A DNA stretch of 64,000 nt, taken from positions 30,728 through 94,727 of the forward strand of contig JAYMSP010000065.1 in NCBI GenBank assembly GCA_036897095.1. The letters are read 5' to 3'. The position numbers and the translations under genes are program-made. Below, piece by piece: positions 39,601 through 52,313 of this stretch; the stretch's first letter is position 1, and every line of letters begins with the position of its first letter. Under the pieces are notes generated by a model. That model was not told where the DNA came from, searched no databases, and saw only the letters and a program-made list of their open reading frames with translations. Origin of the DNA: Plantago elongata. Taxonomy: Eukaryota > Streptophyta > Magnoliopsida > Lamiales > Plantaginaceae.

Positions 39601-41800
39601 TCAAACTGATTCTATCGTTTTATCGTGTGCTTGGCAAATTGAAAGACCATTTAGATGACTGGAAGGTTATAGGATACATTACCTATCAGATGTTATAAGA
39701 AAAGTTGGAATACATCTTTCGTTTACACCCAAGGCTACTATTCTCCAGATCAGGCTATCGTGATACATGGGTCCACATATTGTTGCATCATCATCTGCAA
39801 TTGCATTCTTCAGGACCTCTATATTGTTTATCACCAGCTTTGGCTACTCATTTGACATAGTCAGAAAAGAAGAATAAGAGATGCAAGAAATTATTGTTAT
39901 TGCTTAAAAAGTGAGGCATTGCCCATAATCATCTCATACACATTGCAGGCGAAACTAATTTAAGCTAAACATGTAACTGAGTTCTGCTACAACCAACTTA
40001 CGCTAACTTAGCAGGAAAAGCTGGCTTGTTATTCAGTTATTCTTCGATCACATCAGGCATTTGGTTTGGAAGAAGAGAAGAACATCTACCGAATTAAAGA
40101 AAACACCAATTTGTTCATGATGGAATCAACCACATATAAGAGAACCAATTTGTGTTTGAGTTAACTAATCAATCCCCAGAACATTCTAATTTTCACCTTT
40201 GGAATGTAAAAAGCTACGGGTTCAGGTGACCTAGATTATCTGAGGGGTTCCAATCTCTTATTTTCTGAGTTTCTATAATGAAAAGAAACCAATATTTACA
40301 CTAATTTCAAAATTGAACTGTGCAGCTAAATTACCTGAAAATGGTCCATTTTAGCAGCCAAGGACAACAATTCAAGCAACAAATAAGGCCAATCAGTAGC
40401 AGAATTAGCCAAGGACCGCGAAAACCCACCCTTCTTGTTCAAATCTCTAATGGCATTCTCCCTCCACTTTTCTTGAACCCTGATCACTTCCTTGGTCAAT
40501 TTCAGAGATGCCATGGCCTCCCTGTGGAAAGATCTTGCATCCACAGCCAAACTCCTATCTAAAAGCCCGTCAATCTCTTGTTCACTCAACCTCGCGGAGA
40601 ATTTATACACCGCAGTGTCCCACAACTTGGATGTCGTAACCCTATTCCTTTTATTAACTACAGCCACTTTGGAACCTAGAGAACTTCCCTCGGAGTTCAA
40701 GATTTGATTGAGGGCAGTGGTTGGACTATGCCATTTGGTGAGAGTGGTGAATATTTGATGGGAGCTAATAGCACCAAGCTTGATGGCTTCAAGAACCATA
40801 GCCTCAAGGCAGTGTTCAAGCTGACCCCTTAGTGCACCAAGTTTAGGTGGGGAACAAATGGACCATGAGGTCCATGGAAATGAGTTGCCGTGCTTTGGGT
40901 GGTGGTCAGCTATTGACTCAGCAAAGTCGACATAGCCAGTGATATGAGGACCAGTGTTCCATTTCTCATATAGACCTGCCGGACCAAAATGAAGAGTCAT
41001 TGCTTCATATTTGTTCCATAGTGGATGACATGATAAAGGTAATGTAAGGAAAATGGTAACAGAATAGGAGATAGTGTTCGCAGTATAGAACAATACAAAT
41101 GCCAGATGAACAATTAATACATAAATTGTACCATTGCCTACTAAAACTTGTGGAAAATTGGATATAGAAGACTGGCAGAGAGTGCTTAAAACATTCATGC
41201 GTCTGTATTAAATTAACAGAACCAAAAGATCATTAAGTTAAACAAGATCACTCTACAGTCCATATGCATAACAAAAAATTCTAAGGCTGGCAAATGATAG
41301 AATTCCAGATGACCAACAATATACTGAGTATACAAATGCATATTAAAAGTTGCAGAAAATGAAAATGTACACGGCTAAAGAGAGTGTTTGAGACCTTTAT
41401 ACATCAATATTAGATGCCACAAGTAGTGAACACCTAAAACTTTAAACATAATAAGTCTAAAGCCAACATGCAGAATGAAAATTGTAAGCTCGCAGGAATA
41501 AAATTTGAATATATGAAGACCTAAATAAAAAGCTTAAGAAGTTTTCTAAAATTTGAGTATATGAAGATCTAAATAAAAAGCTTAAGGAGTTTTCTAAAAT
41601 TTGAGTATATGAAGATCTAAATAAAAAGCTTAAGGAGTTTTCTATTTTCACTTACGTTCAAGGATGAGGGTGGTTTTGCCAACTCCACGGGGACCATGGA
41701 GGATAAGAGGTTGGGTGACACGGTGTTGCTGGGCATGTCCGTTGAGGACTGTTTCCAGCAGGGGTCGTGGAACGATACGCCATGCATCCTTCACCTTCAT
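33641..41800 (-). CDS. P-loop ATPase of unknown function (single-domain AAA/STAND-like)
   Basis: Twelve coding exons: 41656-41800, 40335-40975, 39683-39837, 38895-38955, 38043-38108, 37162-37247, 36659-36691, 36297-36360, 34831-35034, 34201-34266, 33823-33902 and 33641-33740. They give 566 aa with every phase consistent. Start MKVKDAWRIVPRPLLETVLN; no earlier ATG in the exon. Walker A is GPRGVGKT (residues 36-43). A hydrophobic strand LVINNIEVL after residue 262 may be a weak Walker B, without the usual Asp. PTFLITSDS resembles sensor 1. Downstream are FMDFGFPEIFISRETFGWTP, VNVIGPNPRHLFEFCALKL and FFDGSFEIFDDPSAIALIQV. The protein ends VIRGRSYRHLMF. I read it as a plant ATPase of unnamed function. 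The short exons of 33 and 61 nt are the least certain. A noncoding leader exon lies near 42790-42960. Confidence 0.85.
41500..41643. repeat. three-copy tandem repeat, 48-bp period
   Basis: Three units of aaaatttgagtatatgaaga followed by tctaaataaaaagcttaagg and agttttct; copies 2 and 3 are essentially identical. It lies in the first coding intron of the ATPase gene, only 13 bp from its 5' splice donor. Confidence 0.9.
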
Positions 41801-41977
41801 TGAACTAAGGAAAAGAGTTTGATCGAGCACTCCTGTCCACCCTAGAAATTATTTTATCTCCGTATTAGTAAATAGTACTAGTAATTTATATCAGCCATTA
41901 CCCAAAAGATAGCATACTGGATTATACCAAGTACAAGCAAGATTCAGATTTTGCAATGATATGCAATCTATAACTCG

Positions 41978-42107
41978 ATCTAAAGATTCTCTTGACAACG
42001 AAGTGCAGCTCGGTTGATAAGACGCTTCACCTCCAACCAATAGGTCGGGTTCGAGTCACCCTTTAGCCGTTTTAAAAATAAATAAATAAAATCTAAAGAT
42101 TCTCTTG
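41978..42107 (+). mobile_element. short tRNA-derived SINE with target-site duplication
   Basis: A 96-bp insertion (41995-42090) is flanked by perfect 17-bp direct repeats, atctaaagattctcttg, at 41978-41994 and 42091-42107. The body starts acaacgaagtgcagctcggt with an A-box-like segment (agctcggttgataagacg). It carries a clear B box (gggttcgagtc at about 42047) and ends in an A-rich aaaaataaataaataaa tail. The structure fits a pol III-transcribed SINE moved by LINE machinery. The perfect duplication suggests fairly recent insertion. It sits in the leader intron of the ATPase gene, opposite to it. Confidence 0.88.
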
Positions 42108-42789
42108 TTTACAAGGTCAAGGGATCTGCCTGTATAAACCCATGAAGATGAATAGTAAACCACAAACCCGAGCACAAAACAAAGAATTGTGCAACCACAA
42201 GTTAAACGTATCACGCCATGAGTAACCAAAAGGGGAAAAGGTATAGGTACAAATGAGCATTTGAATGGAACAATGAATGAAAGACCACATCTTTTCGAAC
42301 TAAAGCAGTAGCAGCATCATCAATATTTCCTGGGCTATTGAAAATTTTGTAATGCGACTATATACTAGTGTATTTCGGATGGCAAGTTATCTACTGTTTG
42401 TCATAGTTTACTTGGTTACCCCCGTGTTTAGAAGTAAGGTGTTCAAGTAGATATGTTTTCTTGCTTTGTTTGTAATGAGTTGATGTACTGAAACTGTCAT
42501 ATGGAACAAAACTATCTAGTGAGTATAGAGATTCACCAAAAACACATATCGGATTAGTGGCCTTACTCTAAGCTTGTTACTTCGTGTGGGACAATTTCGC
42601 AAACAGGTGGCAGGCAAACTTCAATTTGTAAATGACACATTGTAAACCCACAAAGATACAGTAAGGTTAAGCACAAATTTTTACGATCAATGAGAATATA
42701 TTAGATTTAGATAAAGCACAAGGGAAAATAAAGATTGATGGCTCCATTTCTAAGCTTGAAAAATCATCATAGAAAGTGCTACAAATACC

Positions 42790-42960
42790 TGAAAAGGAAA
42801 ATAGGATCAATTGCGTAAGCTCATCCACAGAGTAGCAGCAAGTAAAGTGAGGCGATGAATTGGTGTGTGGTTTAAAAGAGTGATTTTTTCTTCTCCTCTC
42901 TCATTGAATTGAATTATGAGCAAAACCCCATAAACCACAGTAAGAAGAACTAAGAAAAAC
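42790..42960 (-). promoter_or_regulatory. probable noncoding leader exon of the ATPase gene
   Basis: On the minus strand the sequence ends ccttttcag|gtatttgta, a usable donor, and contains only short frames (two ATGs that stop within 10 codons). It precedes the exon with the ATPase start. Assigned as a 5' UTR exon by position; transcript evidence is lacking. Confidence 0.35.
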
Positions 42961-44040
42961 AAATCCCACATATAATAATATATTTGGACTTAGACCAAGT
43001 CCAAACCAAATCTTCTTTACGGACTTAATGTGGATCGAGACAATATCCAATCCAGATCCAATTTATTTTGAAGAAAAAAACTTTTAGCCTGTTGAGAGAA
43101 ATGAAAAGGAAAAAAAAAGAATACAGGTCTCTTAATCGTCACATCTCACATACCATTTGACAAAACCCTAATTGATTAATTTCCCTTACTTTACCATTCA
43201 CTCAAGAATCATCATCACCATCATTAATATAATATCACTCATTCCATTCCATTAAAAATCAAATCTGATTAAAAATCAAATCTGAGGGAAGAGGAAGAAT
43301 AAGACCAGAAGATTGGCCCAGCACAATGAATTTCAGATTTTGAAATAAGTATTGTTGTAATATGAAAAAACTATTAAAATAAATATTATTGTAATATGAA
43401 TAAATTTCAATATGAAATTTTGATTAATAATATATGTATTTTTATTGGTAATATGGTCTGTCTCTATATAGTTGGTTTATTTTATTCGGATTGAACTACC
43501 GAATGCCAATTGGATACATGAATAGCTTTGCTTTACCTTATAATTGGAAAAAAATAAAAAGTTTACATTTGTTTACCACTAAATTTTCAGATTCGTGAGT
43601 CTTTTTTGAAAAAAATTAGTTACGTGAACGTGCAGCTTCTTAAACAAGATAGTTAAGCTAGCTATGCGCTTCTTAAATAAGCTAGCTAGTTGAAGAAGAT
43701 TATCAACGTCGGTAGCTTTTCAGTAATTATAGAATTTAGCTTGGCTTAAACAATAAGCTGGGATAAGTCCTTACTCTATAGTCTGATCTGATTTTAGGGC
43801 TTCATTTTCAACATATTTTACTCTGAGTTTAGGAGTTTTCAAATTGAGGGAAATCAAATCTTCCTGCACAACAATAAAGATTTTGTATTAAGACCTATAC
43901 ACTGGAGTCATTTGAGCCATAATCTTGCTCTATATACATATTAACAAGTTTTTGTAGTGACAGCTTAGGCTGGTTAGTATACACAATGCCGCATACTATC
44001 ACATATATTAACAAATGCAGCCCTAACAAGTAACAAACAG
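42961..44040. other. spacer between ATPase promoter and HNH gene 3' end
   Basis: AT-rich, no gene seen. A small duplicated motif aaaaatcaaatctga occurs at 43254-43284, and a palindrome-rich stretch of agctagct motifs at 43650-43690. Confidence 0.5.
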
Positions 44041-44042
44041 TC

Positions 44043-46577
44043 TCATGGGGCTGCATTGGGCTTGGACAGGTACTGCTGCCACTCCTCTGGTAAGCCTTTC
44101 TTCGTTCTCAGCATCCTTATCGTTTGGTTTGTCAGTGGTATTGCAAGTATGTCATAGTCCTTGGGAGCCTGCGAATGCAAGACCACAAAATCAAGAAAAT
44201 CAAATGAGGTCTAGTTCTGGCCATTTTAATTGTCGATGTGCTAAAAAATGAAGTTCATCTTAGGTACTTCAAACTTTTAATTGAGGGTCAGCAGATTATC
44301 AGATACCTTGGGCACCTTCAACAGTTTCATATTTGCGTCCTCCAACATCTTTTGGCCTTTCTTTGAGTTGCATCTGGAACAGGCTGTAACCTGTTACAAA
44401 GATCAGTGAATTAGACAGATTAGATATTCTCAAGGCCATTAGATAGGTTCATCACTGAAGAGATATCTTGTTGCCTCTTGCCTGATCCATGATCATTGCT
44501 TTGAGCTCTCAAACAACGCCACACAAGTGCTAGTTAATTGATAATTCTATGCCGTATATATAGCCTGGTACTTTATTGCATTTGAGTTATCAATTAATCA
44601 ATACAGACAATGTTCCCCTGTTGGCTGCTCTACCAAATAAGAACATATGTTTTCTTTAAAACACTTTCACTGTTTTTTTAAAACGTCACCCTTAGGATCC
44701 TGATGTTACCATACAAAGTCAATTCATCAAGCAGAGTACCAAACATATCCAGCTAATACATATTGATGCGTGCGGGCCTTAAACTTGCACAGACAGTGGA
44801 TCCTTGACGAGCAGACTACATATACTAGACAAGTTGACAAGAGTAGCATAAGGGATCTCTGTTTGTTAATTCCTCAAGTTGAAATTACCATTTTTTTTAT
44901 TTTTTTTTCCAGATCATAGGAAAGTAGATGCATTCATCTTATGCCGACTAACATTTAGACATCTAGAGATTATAGAGAACTATATGCTTAACTAAACTCT
45001 GTTTTGTCCATCTACAAACAGATTGGAGACATGATATGAACGTTTCTTACTAGATTTTCCCATGTCCACTGTCCACCACGTGCAATCGGCACAACATGAT
45101 CAATTGTTAGGTTCTCAAAGGAAGAGCAGTATCTACAACATATGTAGAAGAGGAAAAGGATTAATTAAAGGGAATTGATAGAGCCAAATGCTAATGACTA
45201 AAGGCAATTAGAGGAGAAGATGGTCCTCTCTGGACAGAACAGAAGCATCAAGATTGGAACTTTTCAATACGTATCAGGAAGAAAAAATACAATGTGGCAA
45301 GATTGCAAAAGAAAATTCTCCAAAGTCAATTAAGACTTGATTGCTCTTTATAAAGGCAGATCGCCAAACAAGACCGTACTTTGTAGATAACAAACAGTCA
45401 AGCTACAACAAATTAAGTTCAAAGACTCACTGGCACGTAAAATCATCACGCTGCAAAATATTTTTACGACTGAGCCCTCTTTTCACTCTCCTCCTTTTGA
45501 AAACTTGCAGCAAGTTAGGAACCTTCACACAGTACCAATTAGTAAATGATAAAAGCCATAAGAAGTAATATTTTGTAAACAGAAAAGAAAGATACTATCA
45601 CATAGCACCATCCACTTTGCAGCATACCCTCAATACAGCAGGAATATAAAAGGAGCCACTGGGAGAGGTAACAATTTGGTCATAATATTCTAAAACATCG
45701 GCCTGCAATTAAGAAGAATACAATGAAATCAAATTTACAGTTAGTTTTACGCAAGAAACATGCACATGCTTGATAAGCAAAAGGAAGTTCAGTAGAAGGC
45801 CAGTTAGTTCTTCTCTTTCCCTCTAGCTTCAATCTTTTCATTGATGTTTGGTCTAAGTTTAGTGACAGTCACATTCTAGACAAAATAAAATTCTTAAGCG
45901 ATATGAAATACTACAACAGATTATACAAACTAGAAAGAAACAGACCTTATCCATGAACTCCAGACAGATGGCGCGTTTCCAGCAGACTATGTTAACAGGC
46001 CTAGCATGACAGGTAATTCCTATTAATTAGATTCTTGTCATTCTCAGAGAACTATATGAGTTCTCCTAGCTAGGCCCATTCATCTTAGGTCAGATTGGCC
46101 ATAAACCATAACAAATTTTCAAGCGGTAAAGATGCAGATTACACCAGTAACAGAAGTGAACAGAACCACAAAAGGTCATCCAGAAGCATACCTATAAGAG
46201 ATGTCCAGCACCAAGCCTCGGAAAGCAGAAAGCTCATCCATTTGGAACTCTGACTCTTCCAATACATCATCCAAAATTCCATCACCAGTACAAGTACTGT
46301 TAAAACTCCTAGCAGAAGATGATGAGGACCCACGACAGATCATGTTGAGCTTGCGTTTGTTAAAAAGAGGAGGTGAAGGGGTGGTGGCAAACGTCAAACT
46401 TCCACCACCACCACAAGGCTTAGCTGCTAATTTGCGAGTAGTAGGAACATTGTAATGGTGAAGTAAAAATTCTTTAGATTCAAAACCGATAAGAGAATAG
46501 AAGCCGTCACCAGTTCCACTCAAGAATAGAGATGATGACCTTATGCGGCTAGTCCCAGCAGTAGCAAATTGCGCCAT
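44043..46577 (-). CDS. HNH endonuclease-domain protein, plastid-type
   Basis: Seven exons: 46192-46577, 45946-46000, 45628-45702, 45431-45522, 45051-45132, 44307-44390 and 44043-44168. They give 299 aa, phase-consistent. The first ~110 residues ([20 protein letters not shown]...) are Ser/Thr/Arg-rich and look like a transit peptide plus linker; an upstream in-frame ATG at 46592 would add five residues. The conserved core starts [20 protein letters not shown]. The HNH fold follows: [19 protein letters not shown], then [19 protein letters not shown] and [12 protein letters not shown]. The two Cys pairs would bind a structural zinc and Asp-His holds the catalytic metal. The protein ends LSKPNAAP. 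Plant and cyanobacterial relatives are known, but their DNA or RNA target is not established. Exon 4 is duplicated at 30.6 kb. Confidence 0.94.
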
Positions 46578-46599
46578 TGTAAGTACTTGCAAGTATGTA

Positions 46600-48170
46600 A
46601 AACGGAGAAAAATGGCTTGTTAGAACTTAGAAGCTAGCTGCAATCAATCATCATGACATATCGATTGATTAATTAGTCTTTTTCTGCACTAACACAAGTA
46701 TATACAATATGAAGGATGAAAGATTGATCAACAGGAGTATTGAAAACTGCTTAATTTACAATCAATCAGGCAATGAGACAACCCGTATCAACCGATCACG
46801 AACGAAACACAATATGACACAAAACAAGACAGGTGATTCTACAAAGATGAGAAATGAAAGTATGGTGAATTAAATTTCTTGTTTGATAGAACAACCATGA
46901 TCATTGAGACTTGAACAACTACTTGACGACTAGCTGCTAGCTTACAAAAATATCTGCGGACACGTGTTCCCGCCATGGCCTCACCCTTAATCAGAATATC
47001 TATATAATGTATCTCCATGTATTGTATTGTATTGTATAGTAATAGTATATTCCCATATATATCCAGGCAGCTAAACGTGGAATTTTCGTCTCTTTCTCAT
47101 CTCAAACTTACTAAACTAGCTAGGCAAGATTAGATTTCAAGACTACTCCTACTACTTAGAAGTAGCCAGTAGGTAAATAGAACTCCATCAATTACCTGAT
47201 TTCTGCAAGAACCCCACTTAATTGAAGCAGCTCAAAGGCAACTAGTTAGTGCTGCAAAGAATCCAGAAATCAAGCAGCTACCACTTGACAGGTTAGCAGA
47301 GGATAAAAAGGAAATAAATTTGGGTTTCCTTAGGTTTCAGAAAAGTTGATCCAGATTTCAGAGTGTAAATGTGTTATCAGTATCCTCATTTTCTCGTAAT
47401 AAGTGGATATATAAATCTATATTAATATTTTAACTATAATACGATTTTACCGTAGATTTAACACGTTAAAGTTAAAAGAATGTAGTTAAATATTTAATGT
47501 TGGTTCAGTCTCTTTTGTATTTCTTTTTTTAAATACTGTAGCATTTTATTTAAACGTGTTTATCCATTCATGAAATTTAGATCCAATGTAGCAAGTGATA
47601 TTTGAAATGAGTTTCGAACCCAAATAATATCAATCAACAGGGGTTGTATTCAGTATCCAAATACCATTGTTATTTATTGGTTTTCTAGTCTTTTAAACCA
47701 TAAGTGGTTATATAGTATTTATTGGTTAAGTGTTTGTACACATTCCATCTTGCTAGAGACAGCAGAAGGAGAGTAGTTAACTCACTAAATAAAGAATATG
47801 GCGAAAATAAGAATACAACTTCATCCTTCGGAAAAGCTTCAGTAAGAGACGGCCTATTTCAATGGATCAGATTCAGAATAAGATCAACTTGTATACCCAG
47901 AAAATGTTAACAAACTCAAACTGCATATCTAAATCCAGTGAGAGATACATTTATGTGCCAATCAAAAATTAGCAACATGATAGAATTGTGAATGATAATA
48001 ACATCTACAACATTAATGCAGCATCTGAATCTTCATTAGAACCAAAAGTACTAACATAGTATAAGGTTGCAATACATTTCCTCAATCCTCCGGGGAAGTT
48101 CACTAAAATAGTCTCAATATAAAGTACTTGGAAGGTCTACGAGTAGTCATATGAAAATCAGATTTCAACC
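46600..48170. other. HNH gene upstream region and RPS11 3' flank
   Basis: No coding gene recognised. The first few hundred bases are the HNH gene promoter and leader; the part near 48100 is probably the RPS11 3' UTR. A 62-codon frame at 47722 has no features supporting it. Confidence 0.45.
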
Positions 48171-48172
48171 AA

Positions 48173-49740
48173 TCACATTCCTGTGAAGGCCTTCTTACCA
48201 CCACGGCCAGATGAACCAGCTGGTACGACTTTAAGGACATTGAACCTTACTGTCTTTGACAGGGGTCTGCGTAGTGAAAGAAATCTCAGCTGATATGTAC
48301 AATCTTGAACAAAACTAAAATACGAAAGTTGCAAGTTACTCAACAAACCTGCACTGGCCAATTGTGACATGATCACCTTCTTTCACACGGAAGCAGGGAG
48401 ATATATGTGCTGGCGTGTTGGAATGCCTCTTCTCATACCTAACAGCACCTTAAATTCATTAGAAAAGCATGTTGGCATATGTGAGATAAAGCAACAAAAC
48501 AAAGTTGGATGTGTGGAAAAGAATGAATGAATGTTAAGATAGTGATTTCATTACAGAGACGACTTCGTTTACCTCTGGTACTTCTTGACCCAGTGGAGGT
48601 AATCTCTGCGGACAATTATGGTCCTTACCATCTTGGCACTGTGGCATGTCCCTGAAAGGATACGGCCTCTGATGGAAACATCTCCTGTGAATGGGCACTT
48701 CTTATCAATGTAAGTACCTGAACAAAACAAGGTGAAACCATACGGAAATTAAAAGAAAATTGAACAGATGGTGATCAAAGGAACGTCATTAAGCAAACAT
48801 ACGAGATACATAACAAATATTTAGACGACAACAGGACAGCCGGCACAAAATCAAAACGAATAAAAATAAACCAAGTGCTAAAAATGAAAAAAAGAACAAA
48901 GCTGAGACAACTAAACTAGTTTATTTGTGAAATTACATGACATGAGTCGTGAACCAACAAAGTTGATTCTGATCTAGCATACTGAGTGTTGTTGGGTTAC
49001 GCTTAATATCAAACATTATTCAACAACAACAAATTTAGGCAAGTAATGTTGAGATTAACCTAACCTAAGAGAGCAGTTGCATACATACAGCTAGTAATTT
49101 AAACCATAAACAGAATGTAGAAGAAGTAGATTACAGCACAAAAACAGACAAGCAAAATGAGTGATGAGAAATTGAGAAATAAATGGATTAGTAAATGAAT
49201 AACCGGAACAGTAATGAGATAGTAATCCAAATGGAAACTAGTACCATACATAAATAATCATGTGATTGATTAAAACAGTAAACACAAAGTAGAAGTTATA
49301 GATAGAGAAGAGCTAAAATGGTAAATGCAGTAGCAATAGAAAGAAAAAAAATCAGGTGAAACTACCTTCAATAGCTTCACGAGGAGTTTTGAAGCCGAGG
49401 CCAATGCTCTTGAAGTAGCGATTGCCACCCTTTCCAGGCCTATTACCCTTGCCAGACTTTTTGGAGCTGCACCAAACCAAACCAAACCATTACAGAGTCA
49501 GATAGATAGATAGATTAGCAGCCTTCACTCAATCAAATGCAAATGCAAATGCAAATGAATTCAATAAGTAAATCTAGTTACCAAAGGAACACCTTGGGCT
49601 GCTTCAAGAAAGCTTTTTCCGTCTACAAATCAATAGTATGTATAACAACAACATTAGACCATCGAAGAAGAAGAAAAACTCAACTCCATTCCATTACGAT
49701 TGGAGAAGATATATGAATGAATGAATACCTGCTCAGCCAT
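48173..49740 (-). CDS. RPS11: 40S ribosomal protein S11 (uS17)
   Basis: Core protein of the cytosolic small ribosomal subunit, binding 18S rRNA. Six exons: 49729-49740, 49582-49622, 49366-49466, 48573-48717, 48349-48438 and 48173-48266. They give 160 aa, the usual length. The first exon is just four codons (MAEQ), a layout often seen in ribosomal protein genes. Conserved blocks: [76 protein letters not shown] and [20 protein letters not shown]. It ends [11 protein letters not shown]. No damage seen. The upstream region carries site II elements (see 49815-49880). Confidence 0.97.
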
Positions 49741-49814
49741 CTTGCTTGCACGTAGATGGCGGCTTCTTTGGAGAGAGAGACAATTAAAGTAGACTGTCTG
49801 TGTGTATCCCCCAC

Positions 49815-49880
49815 AAGACCCTACGGCCCATTTCCTTGTCCAACTCCACTAATAAATATCACTTGGGCTCAAACCCATCG
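49815..49880 (-). promoter_or_regulatory. site II elements upstream of RPS11
   Basis: Read towards RPS11, TGGGCC occurs at 49825-49830 followed by gtagggtc, and an opposite-strand TGGGCT lies at 49864-49869 beside aaaccca. TGGGCY (site II) next to telo-like sequence is the known signature of plant ribosomal-protein promoters, bound by TCP and Myb-like factors. Spacing of 85-130 bp from the ATG fits. Confidence 0.6.
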
Positions 49881-52313
49881 ATAACCCCATGGAGAATATA
49901 TCGGTATCCGTTCCTCAATATTTAAAATCCAAACACAAACACAATTTCTAATCGCCTTTTCTTTCCTTATTAAAGAAATGAACGCAAGATCGTTTACGTT
50001 ATAATATTACATTAATTCATCATTCATCAATTAACAATATTATATTAATCCATAGTGTTCATTTTAATTGAGTTCAAGTATTCACGACAACTTGTCGTCT
50101 TGTCCACTAAATTTCAGTTGAGTTCATGATTATCAATTTTAGTGAAAAGAAACTCAATTGAACTCATATCACTTACTTTAACTTTTAGGCAATGTTAAAC
50201 GCATAACAAATTTTACTAAATATAAAATATTTTTAAACATATATAACAAAATTAATTAAAAGTTTAATAATTTACAAATAGCCCTAATACTCTTGAAAGC
50301 TCGCTAAAATTTAAAAAAAAACTATTTTATTATATAAAATTATGATTCCAAACTTTAAAAAAAATTATAAACACAATTCAAGCATAAATGCATATATGAG
50401 CACTATAATAATCACTAAGTAAGTTTTATTTACAACAATATAATAATTATATTTTTATTTACAAAATCCATTTTACGGTGGCCTGTTAAAAGTGGACTAT
50501 TTTTTGCCAGGCCACACACTATATGCGGCACGGGCCACGTATAATTTATGGCCTGTCAAAACGCATGTTGCAATTTTACAGTGTGCGTTCTAGTAGCAAC
50601 AGGTGTCTACATCTTTTTCTAATTTGATTATGTAATATTTTTTCGTAGTGTGTTATTTTATTGTTTTGACTTATACTCCATCGTCTGGATAACAGTGAAT
50701 TTTTTTTTATCTTTTTACATTTCAATAAAAGTTAAATATATTTTCATTAATTCATTAACCTCCAAAATACAACTCATTCTTAACGACGCATATTGAGACA
50801 ACACGTATGTTTCCTACTTAATTAGTTGGGTGGATTGCATATGGATCCCTTGTTAAATGTTCTAATTATATCTGTTAGACGAACAATAACATAGTGATAC
50901 TTGTTTAGATGGATTTAATTTCACACCTATCCATGAATTTGACTTTTCTTGAATTTAAAGTTTTAAAAGTCATTTTACCCCTGACAAGATATTGAATTCT
51001 TAGAGAGAGCAAACAGACTTAATTTTTTGGTGCATACTGCAATTGTCCAAAATTAAGATATTACATTTTGATAAACTTTCTAAAGTTATATTCAATCCCT
51101 TTTAACTTTTCAAATATTACAATCTAACTTGAAATGTTTCTGAAGAAGTGCATAACATTCCATGTGTATATTGAATTCCAAAACTCAAGGGTTTTAAGTT
51201 TCTAAAATTACAATCCGGTCCCTGGTTTTTTTGATTCGAATTCGAGACCTCCAAATTGATTTTCATATTCTTCAACCCTTCAACTTATAAAATCTCAAAT
51301 CTCAAAAAATAAGTTCTCGGAAGTTTAAATCATAAAATCTCAAAAATAGGTTAAGGCTTTGTTTGGTTGTCACTATTTGTCTTACTTAAAATAAGCTAGT
51401 CAACTCTCAAACTGATTTCTGAACTTGAATGAAATTGTTAGACTAAAAGGGATTTGAATATGTGAGGGGGCTCTAACAAGGGTCCCATTGTAATAGATCC
51501 TCATTAATTAATATTTTAAACTCATTAGTAATCACATACTTCTAAGTGACTAAATATTCTTATTAAAAAACATGCAAAATCAAATTGTTTCATTCGTATC
51601 GGGATTGAGTGGGTTTTTTTTTTTTTGGAATATATAATCATCGCTATATGATTTGAAGAATGAATGTTTATAATTTAGTTTATATAGTTAGGATTTTGTA
51701 TCTTTTGTAATTTGCAAGTCTCCGGGATTTAATTGCAGATTTATTAAATTTTAGACTAATTTTATAGTTTAAAAAAAAATGTCTATATTAAAATGTGTCA
51801 TACGTTTAACAATGCCTAATAATATATACTACCACTCTCCTATGGTATTTGATTTTTTTGGATTCCAAATGCAAATCCGTGAGGGTTCCGATCTAAAGCG
51901 GACAATATCATACCAACGAAACATGTATGAGGACTGGGGACCGGGGAATCATGTATAACCTCGTCAACCTAATGGACCGGGTCATTACAATTATATTTTA
52001 ATTCGTAAGTTTTGTTCAAAGTTGTTATACTGATTGTGTCATGTTTTCTTTAAAAAAATTGTTTAACAATTTTTGTATTTAAATATATTTTATAAAATTT
52101 AATTAGTTACTATGTAATGATTAGCGTCTTTTACACTTGGGTACACTTATTAATGCTACTTAAATAATTATAATGCTTTAAGAATGTAAGATCAAAAAGT
52201 TAAAATTCCTCTTTATGAAAAATCTAAAATATAGAGGGGTAAAAGGTGTTCATTTATATCATTAAGTTTTGTATGGTAAATCACTTTCTTTAAGAGGTCC
52301 ATGTAACTTGGAC
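49881..52313. other. AT-rich spacer
   Basis: Long AT-rich stretch without a frame of note. A local palindrome pair around 50475-50560 (ggcctgttaaaagtgg / ggcctgtcaaaacg) may be a minor degraded element. Confidence 0.45.

Noticed and set aside
41995-42060. tRNA-like sequence with A and B boxes as a real tRNA gene
   Set aside because: No complete cloverleaf is apparent, and it has an A-rich tail and 17-bp target duplications, which mark a SINE.
46201-46455. Plus-strand frame opposite HNH exon 1
   Set aside because: Shadow of the real minus-strand exon.
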